A DNA stretch of 43,309 nt from Bacteroidaceae bacterium. Its GTDB lineage: Bacteria; Bacteroidota; Bacteroidia; Bacteroidales; Bacteroidaceae. Both the position numbers and the translations under genes were made by a program. Below are positions 16,966 through 23,891 of this stretch, in pieces; positions within the stretch are counted from its first letter, which is position 1; each line of letters begins with the position of its first letter. A model generated the notes under the pieces. That model saw nothing but the letters and a program-made list of their open reading frames with translations. It was not told the DNA's origin and made no database searches. The stretch is from NCBI GenBank assembly GCA_900771425.1, contig CAAGNV010000003.1, forward strand, positions 1 to 43,309, in the 5' to 3' direction.

Positions 16966-16996
16966 TAATTATCAATTTTCAATTTTCAATTATAAT
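16950..16996. repeat. Heptamer tandem array before flotillin
   Basis: CAATTAA, TAATTAT, CAATTTT, CAATTTT, CAATTAT units with a period of seven fill the spacer just upstream of the flotillin ATG at 17005. A shorter array of the same kind (CAATTAT units) lies at about 16250-16275 before the NfeD-like gene. Confidence 0.7.
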
Positions 16997-17004
16997 TTAC
17001 CATT

Positions 17005-18369
17005 ATGCAGTATCTAATCATCGTAGCAGTAATCGTGGCAATCGTGCTTATCATCTCGATTATCAATCGTTATCGCCGTTGCCCATCAGACAAGATTCTC
17101 GTAGTTTACGGAACTACAGGTAACAAGGGTTCAGCCAAGTGCATCCATGGCGGAGGTACATTCGTGTGGCCAATCATTCAGGATTATGCATACCTGAGCC
17201 TCACCCCAATCTCTATCGACGCCAACCTGACCAATGCCCTGTCACGTCAGAACATACGCGTTGACGTGCCAAGCCGCTTCACAGTCGGTATCAGCACTGA
17301 CCCCGATTACATGAACGCAGCAGCAGAGCGTCTGCTCGGTCTTACTCCTGGTCAGATTCAGGAACTCGCACGCGATATCCTCTTCGGTCAGCTCCGTCTC
17401 GTCATCGCAACCATGTCGATTGAGGAACTCAACAACGACCGCGACAAGTTCCTCGAGGCAATATCAGCCAACGTGGAAGTGGAACTGAAGAAGATCGGTC
17501 TCCGTCTCATTAACGTGAACGTAACCGACATCAAGGACGAATCAGGATATATCGAGGCACTCGGACGCGAGGCAGCAGCCAAGGCCATCAACGAAGCAAA
17601 GGTTCGCGTAGCAGAACAGGATAAGGTCGGTGAAATCGGTAAGGCAGACGCAATGCGCGAAACTCGTATCCGTACATCCGAAGCCAACGCTCTTGCTGTA
17701 AAGGGTGAGAACCAAGCAAAGATTGAGATTGCAAACTCCGACTCTACACGCCGTGAAGCCGAGGCAGAAGCACAGCGCAAGGCAAGTGCAGCCGAGAAGG
17801 TAGCCGAGGCACGCGCACTCGAAGAGGCATACGCAGCCGAGAAGGACGCCGAAATGGCTCGTGCCGAACGTGAACGCTCAACTCAGACAGCCAACGTCAT
17901 CGTTGCTCAGGAAATTGAGAAGCAGCGCAAGATCATCGAGGCAGAAGCAGAGGCAGAACGCGCTCGCGCTCTGGCAAAGGGTGAAGCCGACGCCATCTTC
18001 GCCAAGATGGAAGCAGAAGCAAAGGGTTACTACGAAGTACTCACCAAGCAGGCAGCAGGTTACGACAAGATGGTACAGGCAGCCGGCGGCGATGCCGACA
18101 AGGCTTACCAACTCCTGCTCATCGAGAAACTCCCAGAACTCGTACGCACACAGGTCGAAGCCGTCAAGGGCATCAACATCGACCACGTCACAGTATGGGA
18201 CAGCGGCAACAGTGCCGACGGCAAAGGCTCTACTGCCAATTTCCTCTCTGGTCTCATGAAGAGCGTACCTCCACTCACTGACCTCTTCGACCAGGCAGGT
18301 CTCAACCTCCCATCTTACCTCGGTCAGAAGAAGGAAGCGGAAACACCAGTAGCAGAAACAGAGGAATAA
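17005..18369 (+). CDS. Flotillin-family SPFH protein
   Basis: A 454-aa membrane scaffold protein of the flotillin (YuaG/FloT, YqiK) type that organises membrane microdomains. One N-terminal membrane segment (MQYLIIVAVIVAIVLIISII) is followed by RYRRCPSDKILVVYG. The SPFH domain then runs to about residue 200 (PSRFTVGIS, INVNVTDIKDESGYIEALGREAA). A long Ala/Glu-rich coiled coil with AEAE and EKVAEA patterns spans about 195-340, and the C-terminal part includes LIEKLPELVRTQVEAVKGI and a GLMKSVPPLTDLFDQAGL amphipathic stretch. The neighbouring NfeD-like protein is the usual partner. Regulation by the HTH protein of the same run is inferred. Confidence 0.92.
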   Translation: MQYLIIVAVIVAIVLIISIINRYRRCPSDKILVVYGTTGNKGSAKCIHGGGTFVWPIIQDYAYLSLTPISIDANLTNALSRQNIRVDVPSRFTVGISTDPDYMNAAAERLLGLTPGQIQELARDILFGQLRLVIATMSIEELNNDRDKFLEAISANVEVELKKIGLRLINVNVTDIKDESGYIEALGREAAAKAINEAKVRVAEQDKVGEIGKADAMRETRIRTSEANALAVKGENQAKIEIANSDSTRREAEAEAQRKASAAEKVAEARALEEAYAAEKDAEMARAERERSTQTANVIVAQEIEKQRKIIEAEAEAERARALAKGEADAIFAKMEAEAKGYYEVLTKQAAGYDKMVQAAGGDADKAYQLLLIEKLPELVRTQVEAVKGINIDHVTVWDSGNSADGKGSTANFLSGLMKSVPPLTDLFDQAGLNLPSYLGQKKEAETPVAETEE

Positions 18370-18386
18370 TCTAACCCGTACCAAGC

Positions 18387-19061
18387 ATGAAGAAACTATG
18401 GATTGTCTTGTTGGCAACTGCCCTACCACTATTGGGCAGTTGCGACAAGGACGAGAAAATCATCGAGAAAGAAGTCATCGTCGAGAAAGAGGTGAAGCAG
18501 CGACTGTCGCAGATTGACCTCACCATAGCCATACCCATCCACAAGTCATCGCTCAGCAAGTTCGGTTACCTCATAACCAGCACCGTGGGTGACTCAACCA
18601 CCATAGACACCATAACCGTGGACGGCGGCACCGTCAGCATCGAACCAGCAAGCGCCACTACACGCGGCGATGCAGTCATCGCTGGCGAAGAGGAGGAGCA
18701 ATACGAGTTCCAAATCACAGGCGGAGTACGTACCACACAAGGCGACGTCGTCTATTACATCAAGCAGATGACCGGCCAGCAACCTCCGCTCAACTGCACC
18801 TCCGAGGTAGTACTCACCCCACTGCCCGAAGCCACTGCTGACTCCTTCAAGTACATCGTACCGAAGCCATACATCTATGCCACCATGTACTACGAAGACG
18901 CCGTACCTTCAACAGCCGGAGTAACCGTGAGCAAGGCCGAGAACATCATTACCGCACAATGCGATGACCTCGCCCTCTTCCTCGCTAACTACGGCCGCAG
19001 GCACAAGTCCACTTTCACAATCAAGGAAGAACGCGGTGCTCTCTCATTCTCCTTCATCTGA
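18387..19061 (+). CDS. Lipoprotein of unknown function downstream of flotillin
   Basis: A 224-aa secreted protein with a signal sequence ending in the lipobox PLLGSC (Cys at about 19). The mature N-terminus is a short charged repeat (EKIIEKEVIVEKEVKQ) that could form a coiled-coil stalk. The rest looks beta-rich: TIDTITVDGGTVSIEPAS, YEFQITGGVRTTQGDVVYYIK and a Tyr-rich YIYATMYYED segment. I do not recognise the family. It begins 17 bases after the flotillin stop and ends just before a strong terminator, so it is the last gene of the HTH-NfeD-flotillin transcript and may work at the same membrane site. Confidence 0.7.
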   Translation: MKKLWIVLLATALPLLGSCDKDEKIIEKEVIVEKEVKQRLSQIDLTIAIPIHKSSLSKFGYLITSTVGDSTTIDTITVDGGTVSIEPASATTRGDAVIAGEEEEQYEFQITGGVRTTQGDVVYYIKQMTGQQPPLNCTSEVVLTPLPEATADSFKYIVPKPYIYATMYYEDAVPSTAGVTVSKAENIITAQCDDLALFLANYGRRHKSTFTIKEERGALSFSFI

Positions 19062-19097
19062 TTTTCCACACACAATCCAAAGTCCTATAAAACGAAA

Positions 19098-19191
19098 AAT
19101 GCCAACCTTACACCCACACATGTAAGGTTGGCATTTTTCTTTTTTGACCTTAATGACCTATGGACTAAATGGCCTCATGAAGCATATATTT
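19098..19191 (+). terminator. Terminator within 94-bp direct repeat, copy 1
   Basis: GCCAACCTTACA (19101-19112) pairs perfectly with TGTAAGGTTGGC (19121-19132) around an eight-base loop, followed by ATTTTTCTTTTTT: a very strong rho-independent terminator. The surrounding 94 bases recur at 20847-20940 with a single mismatch (19172 G against 20921 T). The identity continues about 50 bases past the T-run, so more than the terminator itself was duplicated. Confidence 0.92.
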
Positions 19192-19224
19192 TCTCTTTTT
19201 AGTATGTATGTCAAATATTTTCAG

Positions 19225-19232
19225 TAACTTTG
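19225..19232 (+). promoter_or_regulatory. -7 box of the peptide/fimbrillin cassette
   Basis: TAACTTTG followed by C matches TAnnTTTG. No clear TTTG sits 19-20 bases upstream. A leader of about 100 bases precedes the first ATG at 19338. Confidence 0.5.
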
Positions 19233-19337
19233 CACCCGATTTGGGTTTTATCACCAATTATTCATATCAATAAACCTACGCACAGCGTAAAGGATAACTC
19301 ATTATAGTATTAATTTTTTATCACAAATTCAGACAAA

Positions 19338-19472
19338 ATGAAGAAGCAGTATCAATCACCCATGACAAAGGTGGTACGCACACAGTGCGCAAGTATGTTA
19401 TGCGGCAGCGTAACAAGTACAGAGAAAGTAGAAATCAGTAGTAACGAATACGGCGAAGGAAGCTGGGAATAA
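19338..19472 (+). CDS. 44-residue peptide, small Bacteroidales family
   Basis: A short frame starting MKKQYQSPMTKVVRTQCASM and ending NEYGEGSWE, too short for usual ORF cut-offs. It resembles short Bacteroidales proteins that begin MKK-Y-x-P and have a central Leu-Cys-Gly-Ser-like turn (here MLCGSVTS). They often lie beside genes for surface lipoproteins, and their function is not known to me. It has its own promoter-like box upstream and is followed after 19 bases, with AAAGGAGGA between, by the fimbrillin-like gene. It is therefore probably translated first on a shared transcript. No signal peptide is obvious. Confidence 0.6.
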   Translation: MKKQYQSPMTKVVRTQCASMLCGSVTSTEKVEISSNEYGEGSWE

Positions 19473-19491
19473 ACAAAGGAGGACACAGACA

Positions 19492-20820
19492 ATGAAGAAG
19501 ATATTATTTACAATCTCAGCACTCGCAGTAGCATTCGGCTTTACTGCATGTTCAAGCGAAGACGAAGTTCTCAGCAACGTAAAGGACGGAAAGACTACCG
19601 TCACGGCCATGACCGAAACCAGTACACGTACAGCACTCGCTGACGATGGCGAAGGTGCTTACGATGTAGTATGGTCAGAAGGTGACAAGATTACTATCGG
19701 CGGTAAGGAGTTCAATCTCGAAGAAGGTGCAGGCGAAACCTCAGCAAAGTTCACTGGCACTGCACCTGCTGACGGCGAATACACTGCCTATTATGCAACT
19801 GCCGACGGCAATGTGCCTACAAAGCAAGTATATAAGGAAGGCGCTATCTCGAACTTCCCTATGACTGCTACTGCTACAGTTACTGACGGCAAGATTTCTC
19901 CACTCAGTTTTAAGAATGTAGGAGGTCTGCTGCAACTGACGGTTACGAATTCAGGTCCTGACTATTATAAGCTTGCAGGTTTCACATTCAATGCTGCAGG
20001 TCTTGCAAAACCTTACACACTTGTTTGTGAAGACCTCGAATGGGCGCAGCTTGATGACGAAATCGTGTTCAACCTCGCACTTCCTGAAGGAGAATATACT
20101 AATGTTGTCATCACACTCTATGACTCAGAATACCGCACCTGCGTGAAGACACTGAAAAGCGGTTCACTTAAAATCGAACGCAGCAAGATTACCAAGGCAT
20201 CATTTACACTCAAGGAAAAAGTCTACTTTAGTTATCCTGAGATTTCATATGATTCACCAATTGGATCTGTTGGTATGATTGATGGCCGTGTAGGTATTGT
20301 TGCACAGTTCAAATATTATGGTAATCAAAATGTCCGATTTATTATTGCAGCAATGAACGAAGGCGCAATAAGTATGACTGATGGTGTTGTAAGTGGTAAT
20401 AGAGATGCTGCATGCTATGGAGACTATATGGACTCGGAAAAATGTCTGAAATATCAGCCGCAATCTGGATGGGCTCTTATATCTACTAGCGAAATTGATA
20501 ATATTCTTTATTATAATACAGCTCCTTTTGAAAAGTGGTTTGTCAAAGGAAAATATGTTGGTCATATAATTAATGTGACCGATATGGTTAAAGTATATTT
20601 CCCGGCCGCTGGTATTTGTGATGAAGGCTATGATTACAAATTTACTGGTGAAAGTGGATGGTATGCTTTATGTGGTCCCAAAAGAGATGGTAAATATACA
20701 ATCGATGCTTTATGGTGTGGCGATGGCCTTTCTAACAATGGTTGCGATACACAAACATGGTCTGAGATAAGAAGTCATTTTTCGTATCCTGAATTTTCTC
20801 TCCGATTGTATTATTATTAA
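19492..20820 (+). CDS. Fimbrillin-like lipoprotein with atypical C-terminal half
   Basis: A 442-aa surface lipoprotein. MKKILFTISALAVAFGFTACSSEDE gives lipidation at about Cys20. Residues about 40-240 show the pattern of Bacteroidota fimbrillin (FimA/Mfa-like) modules: a TRTAL strand, VVWSEGDKITIGG, then SPLSFKNVGGLLQLTV. Such proteins form fimbriae or anchor adhesins. From about residue 243 (VYFSYPEISYDSP onward) the character changes to an aromatic, Gly/Cys-containing domain I do not recognise, ending FSLRLYYY. The DNA changes too: two sampled 60-base lines have 32 and 30 G+C in the first part against 22 and 20 in the second. A strong RBS (GGAGGA) precedes the start. It lies with the 44-aa peptide between two copies of a 94-bp repeat, suggesting a mobile or exchangeable cassette. 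Confidence 0.72.
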   Translation: MKKILFTISALAVAFGFTACSSEDEVLSNVKDGKTTVTAMTETSTRTALADDGEGAYDVVWSEGDKITIGGKEFNLEEGAGETSAKFTGTAPADGEYTAYYATADGNVPTKQVYKEGAISNFPMTATATVTDGKISPLSFKNVGGLLQLTVTNSGPDYYKLAGFTFNAAGLAKPYTLVCEDLEWAQLDDEIVFNLALPEGEYTNVVITLYDSEYRTCVKTLKSGSLKIERSKITKASFTLKEKVYFSYPEISYDSPIGSVGMIDGRVGIVAQFKYYGNQNVRFIIAAMNEGAISMTDGVVSGNRDAACYGDYMDSEKCLKYQPQSGWALISTSEIDNILYYNTAPFEKWFVKGKYVGHIINVTDMVKVYFPAAGICDEGYDYKFTGESGWYALCGPKRDGKYTIDALWCGDGLSNNGCDTQTWSEIRSHFSYPEFSLRLYYY

Positions 20821-20846
20821 ATCCACACATAATCTCTACACATAAC

Positions 20847-20940
20847 AATGCCAACCTTACACCCACACATGTAAGGTTGGCATTTTTCTTTTTTGACCTT
20901 AATGACCTATGGACTAAATGTCCTCATGAAGCATATATTT
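20847..20940 (+). terminator. Terminator within 94-bp direct repeat, copy 2
   Basis: Second copy of the 94-bp block seen at 19098-19191, with the same 12-bp stem at 20850-20881 and the same T-run. It terminates the fimbrillin-like gene. The flanking sequence beyond the repeat is unrelated in the two copies. Confidence 0.92.
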
Positions 20941-20970
20941 GTTTGTTTAGGTCAATACTATGAAATATCG

Positions 20971-21978
20971 TTATTTTGAATAATCAATAAACAGACGGTC
21001 ACCTTCCAAGTGGGCTTGGAACCCATGAGGATTGCCTACGGCGAGGTGTGCTTCGTTACCATATTTATTGTAAAGGAGTATGGCAGCCACGCCCATGTTC
21101 ATGCGCAGGTTAAGTTCCACGCATGGGTGTATGAGGCCTCTCTCTACTACCATCATGTCGATACCCACGATGCCGCGGTAACGCCCCGTAAGTTCCCGGG
21201 TGAGCAATGACGTGTGTGCCTCTATGAGTTGAGTAACGGTCGAAGGGTCAATGCCTTGGTCGAGAATCATCTGCAAGAGGTCTGACTGGCTGAGCACATA
21301 GTTGAAGGCGTATTTGCCGTCAGCCGATGCCTCGAACACGGACAAGCCAAGATATTGCGCCCCACCCTCATCTACGGTAAACTCCATGGCAAAGTCGAGA
21401 CGCTTGCCGTAGAAGCGGTCAAGCAGATACGGCGGTTTGGGGAAGTTGCCGTCACGCACTATGCGGATGCCACGCCCCGACGAAGACCATAAGGTTTTGG
21501 TGATGGCAGCCCCCTCTAAATCTCCCCGAGGGGAGACTTCCCCATCCGGACGGTTCTCTCCCCCTCGGGGGAGCCGGAGGGGGGCTGTGTACTGGTTGGA
21601 GGTTATTATCTGCATCCTATTCTCGACGAAAGGTTCGGGAGAGAATGTCTCGTATAGCCGTCGTGCGTAATCCACGCAGTATTCACGCGAAGCAAGGCGT
21701 CGTACGTCAGAAATCTCCGCATCGGTCGGCATCAGCCGTTCATCCAATCCTTGACGCAGCAGCCGAGCCTTCAGCGCACGGTTCCATCCCCACACATGTA
21801 GGTTGCCGCGTGCCCCGTCAACATTTTTGCCGTCAATAAGCACACGGCCGTCGGCATCGGCAAACAAAAGCGGGAAGTCACGCAAGTCGCTCTCCATCTG
21901 CTGCACATGGCGCGGAGGAGTATATTGCTGCGTGTCGGCAGCCAAAGCCAGTTCGTGTGAAGGATTAAAGATGTACAT
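20971..21978 (-). CDS. ATP-grasp-like protein of unknown function with in-frame repeat insertion
   Basis: A 335-aa cytoplasmic protein. The start at 21978 gives MYIFNPSHELALAADTQQYT, the usual opening of an uncharacterised Bacteroidota family (FNP-x-H/N-[DE]-LALA...YTPP). The longer frame from 22026 would begin upstream of the predicted transcription start. The C-terminal half resembles an ATP-grasp fold: TLWSSSGRGIRIVRD, FAMEFTVDEGGAQYLGLSVFE, GIVGIDMMVV and HPCVELNLRMNMG, the last with the Glu-Asn pair expected for metal-ATP binding. Between about residues 130 and 157 lies a Pro/Gly/Arg-rich stretch encoded entirely by an 81-bp palindromic element, which probably forms a surface loop. Substrate unknown. 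Divergent from the YiiX-like gene. Confidence 0.72.
   Translation of the reverse strand: MYIFNPSHELALAADTQQYTPPRHVQQMESDLRDFPLLFADADGRVLIDGKNVDGARGNLHVWGWNRALKARLLRQGLDERLMPTDAEISDVRRLASREYCVDYARRLYETFSPEPFVENRMQIITSNQYTAPLRLPRGGENRPDGEVSPRGDLEGAAITKTLWSSSGRGIRIVRDGNFPKPPYLLDRFYGKRLDFAMEFTVDEGGAQYLGLSVFEASADGKYAFNYVLSQSDLLQMILDQGIDPSTVTQLIEAHTSLLTRELTGRYRGIVGIDMMVVERGLIHPCVELNLRMNMGVAAILLYNKYGNEAHLAVGNPHGFQAHLEGDRLFIDYSK
21507..21587. mobile_element. 81-bp palindromic repeat element inside a coding frame
   Basis: Outer arms CAGCCCCCTC (21507-21516) and GAGGGGGGCTG (21577-21587) are inverted repeats. Inside lie two GC-rich hairpins, TCTCCCCGAGGGGAGA (21521-21536) and CTCCCCCTCGGGGGAG (21558-21573). 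The element is far more GC-rich than its host gene. It is 81 bases long, exactly 27 codons, and keeps the host frame open, encoding APLRLPRGGENRP and then DGEVSPRGDLEGA. I recall similar CCCCTCTAAATCTCCCC palindromes as dispersed repeats between genes of Bacteroidota; that is memory, not a search. Confidence 0.8.
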
Positions 21979-22004
21979 AATACGTGCTGCGGAATTTTCC
22001 GTTG

Positions 22005-22012
22005 CAAATATA
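22005..22012 (-). promoter_or_regulatory. -7 box of the ATP-grasp-like gene
   Basis: Minus-strand TATATTTG followed by C matches TAnnTTTG, 27 bases before the ATG at 21978, and supports that start. Confidence 0.55.
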
Positions 22013-22034
22013 CGAATAATTCCCAATAAATTAT

Positions 22035-22042
22035 TAACTTTG
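22035..22042 (+). promoter_or_regulatory. -7 box of the YiiX-like gene
   Basis: TAACTTTG followed by C, 26 bases before the ATG at 22068. It lies back-to-back with the minus-strand box at 22005-22012. Confidence 0.6.
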
Positions 22043-22067
22043 CAACCAAGAATTAAGTAAAAACACT

Positions 22068-22757
22068 ATGCGAAAACTCTTTTACTCCATCATCGCCGTC
22101 CTCGCAACAGGAATCGGCATGTGCAGTTGCTCAGAGCAGCCAACCAACAAATACGGCATACAAAACGGCGACCTGCTGTTCGTAGGGTTGCCCATGAACT
22201 ACACGCTTATCAACCGTCACGACACGGCAGCCACCGACACCATATCCGCCGAAGGATTTGACTCTGCGGAGATTAACTACATCCACGCCCTCATACTCGA
22301 GGTGGACGGGCAAGGCGAGGTGTGGGCAATCGAGGCAACCAAGGCACGTGGCGTTGACCGCCATCCGCTCGATACGTTCCTCGTCGATTTCACACTCCGC
22401 GACGGCACCCTGCCCTACCTCGAAGTGATGCGCCTACGCGACAACAGCCATGTTGACGAATATGTAGAAAACGCCAAGAAGTTCCTCGGCGAAGAGTACG
22501 ACGTTGAATTCTACCAAGATAACGGCAGGCACTACTGTACCGAACTGATTTACGACAGCTACCTGACCGACACCACCCACGTCTTCAACCTCAGTCCGAC
22601 CGATTTCAGCGACTCACGCGGCATCATTCCGCCATACTGGCGTCAGGTATTCTCAATCTTCGGTGCCACCGTACCGCAGGGACACATGGGAACCCTGCCT
22701 GCTCAGATGCACGCAAGCGACAAACTCGTCAGTGTCGGAGATTTGAAGTGCCAATAG
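22068..22757 (+). CDS. YiiX/YebB-like permuted papain-fold lipoprotein
   Basis: A 229-aa exported protein with a signal sequence and a lipobox-like GIGMCSC (about 18-24). The mature part fits the NlpC/P60-superfamily branch with permuted order: QNGDLLFVG (about 38), INYIHALILEVDG with the candidate catalytic His, VWAIEATKARGVDRHPLDTFL, then the EEYDVEF segment and the candidate nucleophile Cys in GRHYCTELIYDSY (about 163). Family members are predicted amidases, peptidases or lipid-acting enzymes of the cell envelope; no substrate is implied here. It has its own promoter and is divergent from the ATP-grasp-like gene. Confidence 0.82.
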   Translation: MRKLFYSIIAVLATGIGMCSCSEQPTNKYGIQNGDLLFVGLPMNYTLINRHDTAATDTISAEGFDSAEINYIHALILEVDGQGEVWAIEATKARGVDRHPLDTFLVDFTLRDGTLPYLEVMRLRDNSHVDEYVENAKKFLGEEYDVEFYQDNGRHYCTELIYDSYLTDTTHVFNLSPTDFSDSRGIIPPYWRQVFSIFGATVPQGHMGTLPAQMHASDKLVSVGDLKCQ

Positions 22758-22802
22758 CGTTGTCGTTAGTCTTATTATCTGGCCTTTTCAGTGATTAAGT
22801 TA

Positions 22803-23126
22803 ATGACTGAGTCGATGCAGAATTATCGTGCGGGGAAGCATGTTATGCCGATGATTCACCATAAAAAGCATCAGCCACAAAGACCGATTATACTTAATCA
22901 CCATAACATATTCTACTGCACCGACGCGGTAGTAATAGACAGCGACGTGATTTACTACTACACCGACGCAGTAGTAAACTACACCGTCGCCGATAGCACC
23001 TTTACATATAAGAACCTACACAAAATAGATGAACCACTAATTACGTATATAGATTCAGTGTTTATAAAATGCCGGAACGTGCTTGCTGCCCGGCAGTTTC
23101 AAGGTAATGGTTTCTTCCACCGTTAG
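22803..23126 (+). CDS. Doubtful small ORF with an internal repeat
   Basis: A frame of 107 codons from the ATG at 22803 (MTESMQNYRAGKHV), with no clear ribosome binding site and no recognisable domain. It contains two 22-bp copies (22914-22935 and 22956-22977, 20 of 22 identical) spaced 42 bases apart, giving the peptide repeat Y-x-TDAVV in frame. Each copy is also a small stem-loop (TACTAC...GTAGTA). It may be a genuine small protein, or intergenic DNA with hairpins that happens to be open. It follows the YiiX-like gene by 45 bases. Confidence 0.3.
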   Translation: MTESMQNYRAGKHVMPMIHHKKHQPQRPIILNHHNIFYCTDAVVIDSDVIYYYTDAVVNYTVADSTFTYKNLHKIDEPLITYIDSVFIKCRNVLAARQFQGNGFFHR

Positions 23127-23128
23127 AT

Positions 23129-23166
23129 AATAAAAATTCCGCAGTTCCAGTAACGGTACTGCGAAA
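23129..23166 (-). terminator. Terminator of the beta-barrel gene
   Basis: TTCCGCAGT (23137-23145) and ACTGCGAAA (23158-23166) pair at 8 of 9 positions around a 12-base loop. On the minus strand the stem is followed by TTTTTATT. Confidence 0.7.
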
Positions 23167-23192
23167 ATTGCATTATCATCAGATTCAGCGGC

Positions 23193-23786
23193 TTAGAGTT
23201 CGAAGCGATAGCCGACCTTGAGCATGAAGAGAGTGAACTTCTGGTCAAGAATGTCATCATCGTTAAGTTTAGTCAATGGGAGGTTAACCTGTGCACCAAG
23301 TACGATTGGCTCGTTGAATGTGTATTCGAGTCCAAGTGGAACGCTGAGCTGGAAGCTCTTGCAGTTGTCCTTGATGTCGAGCTTGTCGTTCTTTGCACTG
23401 AGCAGGAAGCTTGGCTGAAGACCAGCAAATGCACCGAAGTGGCTTGTGAAGTTGTAGTGTGCAAGGAGTGGAATGTCGAGGAAACCGAGCTTCAGGACAT
23501 TCTTTACTTCCTGACCAAGGAACTTGATTTTCTCTTCTGTACCTTCGAAATAGTTATAGTTGAGACCACCCGAAACTGAGAAGTTGTCGGAAATCTGCTG
23601 AACGATGTCTGCACCGATGTTGATTGATACGCCTGCTCCGTAGTCGATATCATCACCTGTAATGTCTGTGCCCTTCATGTCGGCTACGTGACCATATCCA
23701 ACGCCTACGTGAGGGACGATGCTTGTCTGTGCAAATGCAGCTGCTGACATCATCAGCGCTACTGCGATTGATAAGATTTTCTTCAT
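23193..23786 (-). CDS. Outer-membrane beta-barrel protein (porin-like family)
   Basis: A 197-aa protein with a clean signal peptide (MKKILSIAVALMMSAAAFAQ). It then shows alternating amphipathic strands typical of eight-stranded barrels: SIVPHVGVGYGHVAD, FSVSGGLNYNYFEG, LDIPLLAHYNF, FGAFAGLQPSFLLSA, FQLSVPLGLEYTF and LFMLKVGYRFEL with an aromatic near the end. It matches the general Bacteroidota barrel domain used by PorT-like and OmpX-like proteins. Specific function cannot be told. It is downstream of the DUF349 gene by 105 bases and has its own terminator; no clear -7 box was found upstream. Confidence 0.82.
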   Translation of the reverse strand: MKKILSIAVALMMSAAAFAQTSIVPHVGVGYGHVADMKGTDITGDDIDYGAGVSINIGADIVQQISDNFSVSGGLNYNYFEGTEEKIKFLGQEVKNVLKLGFLDIPLLAHYNFTSHFGAFAGLQPSFLLSAKNDKLDIKDNCKSFQLSVPLGLEYTFNEPIVLGAQVNLPLTKLNDDDILDQKFTLFMLKVGYRFEL

Positions 23787-23891
23787 AATCTTGAATTGAA
23801 TTTAATGATTAATAAAAAATGATTTATATCCTTTGGACTTTATTGTTACTATGCTACCATTGTGATTGGCAAGGAAAAGCATAGGGTGGAA

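Noticed and set aside
19098..20940. An insertion sequence bounded by the 94-bp repeats.
   Set aside because: The repeats are direct, carry terminators rather than transposase-type ends, and no transposase lies between them; a recombining cassette explains it better.
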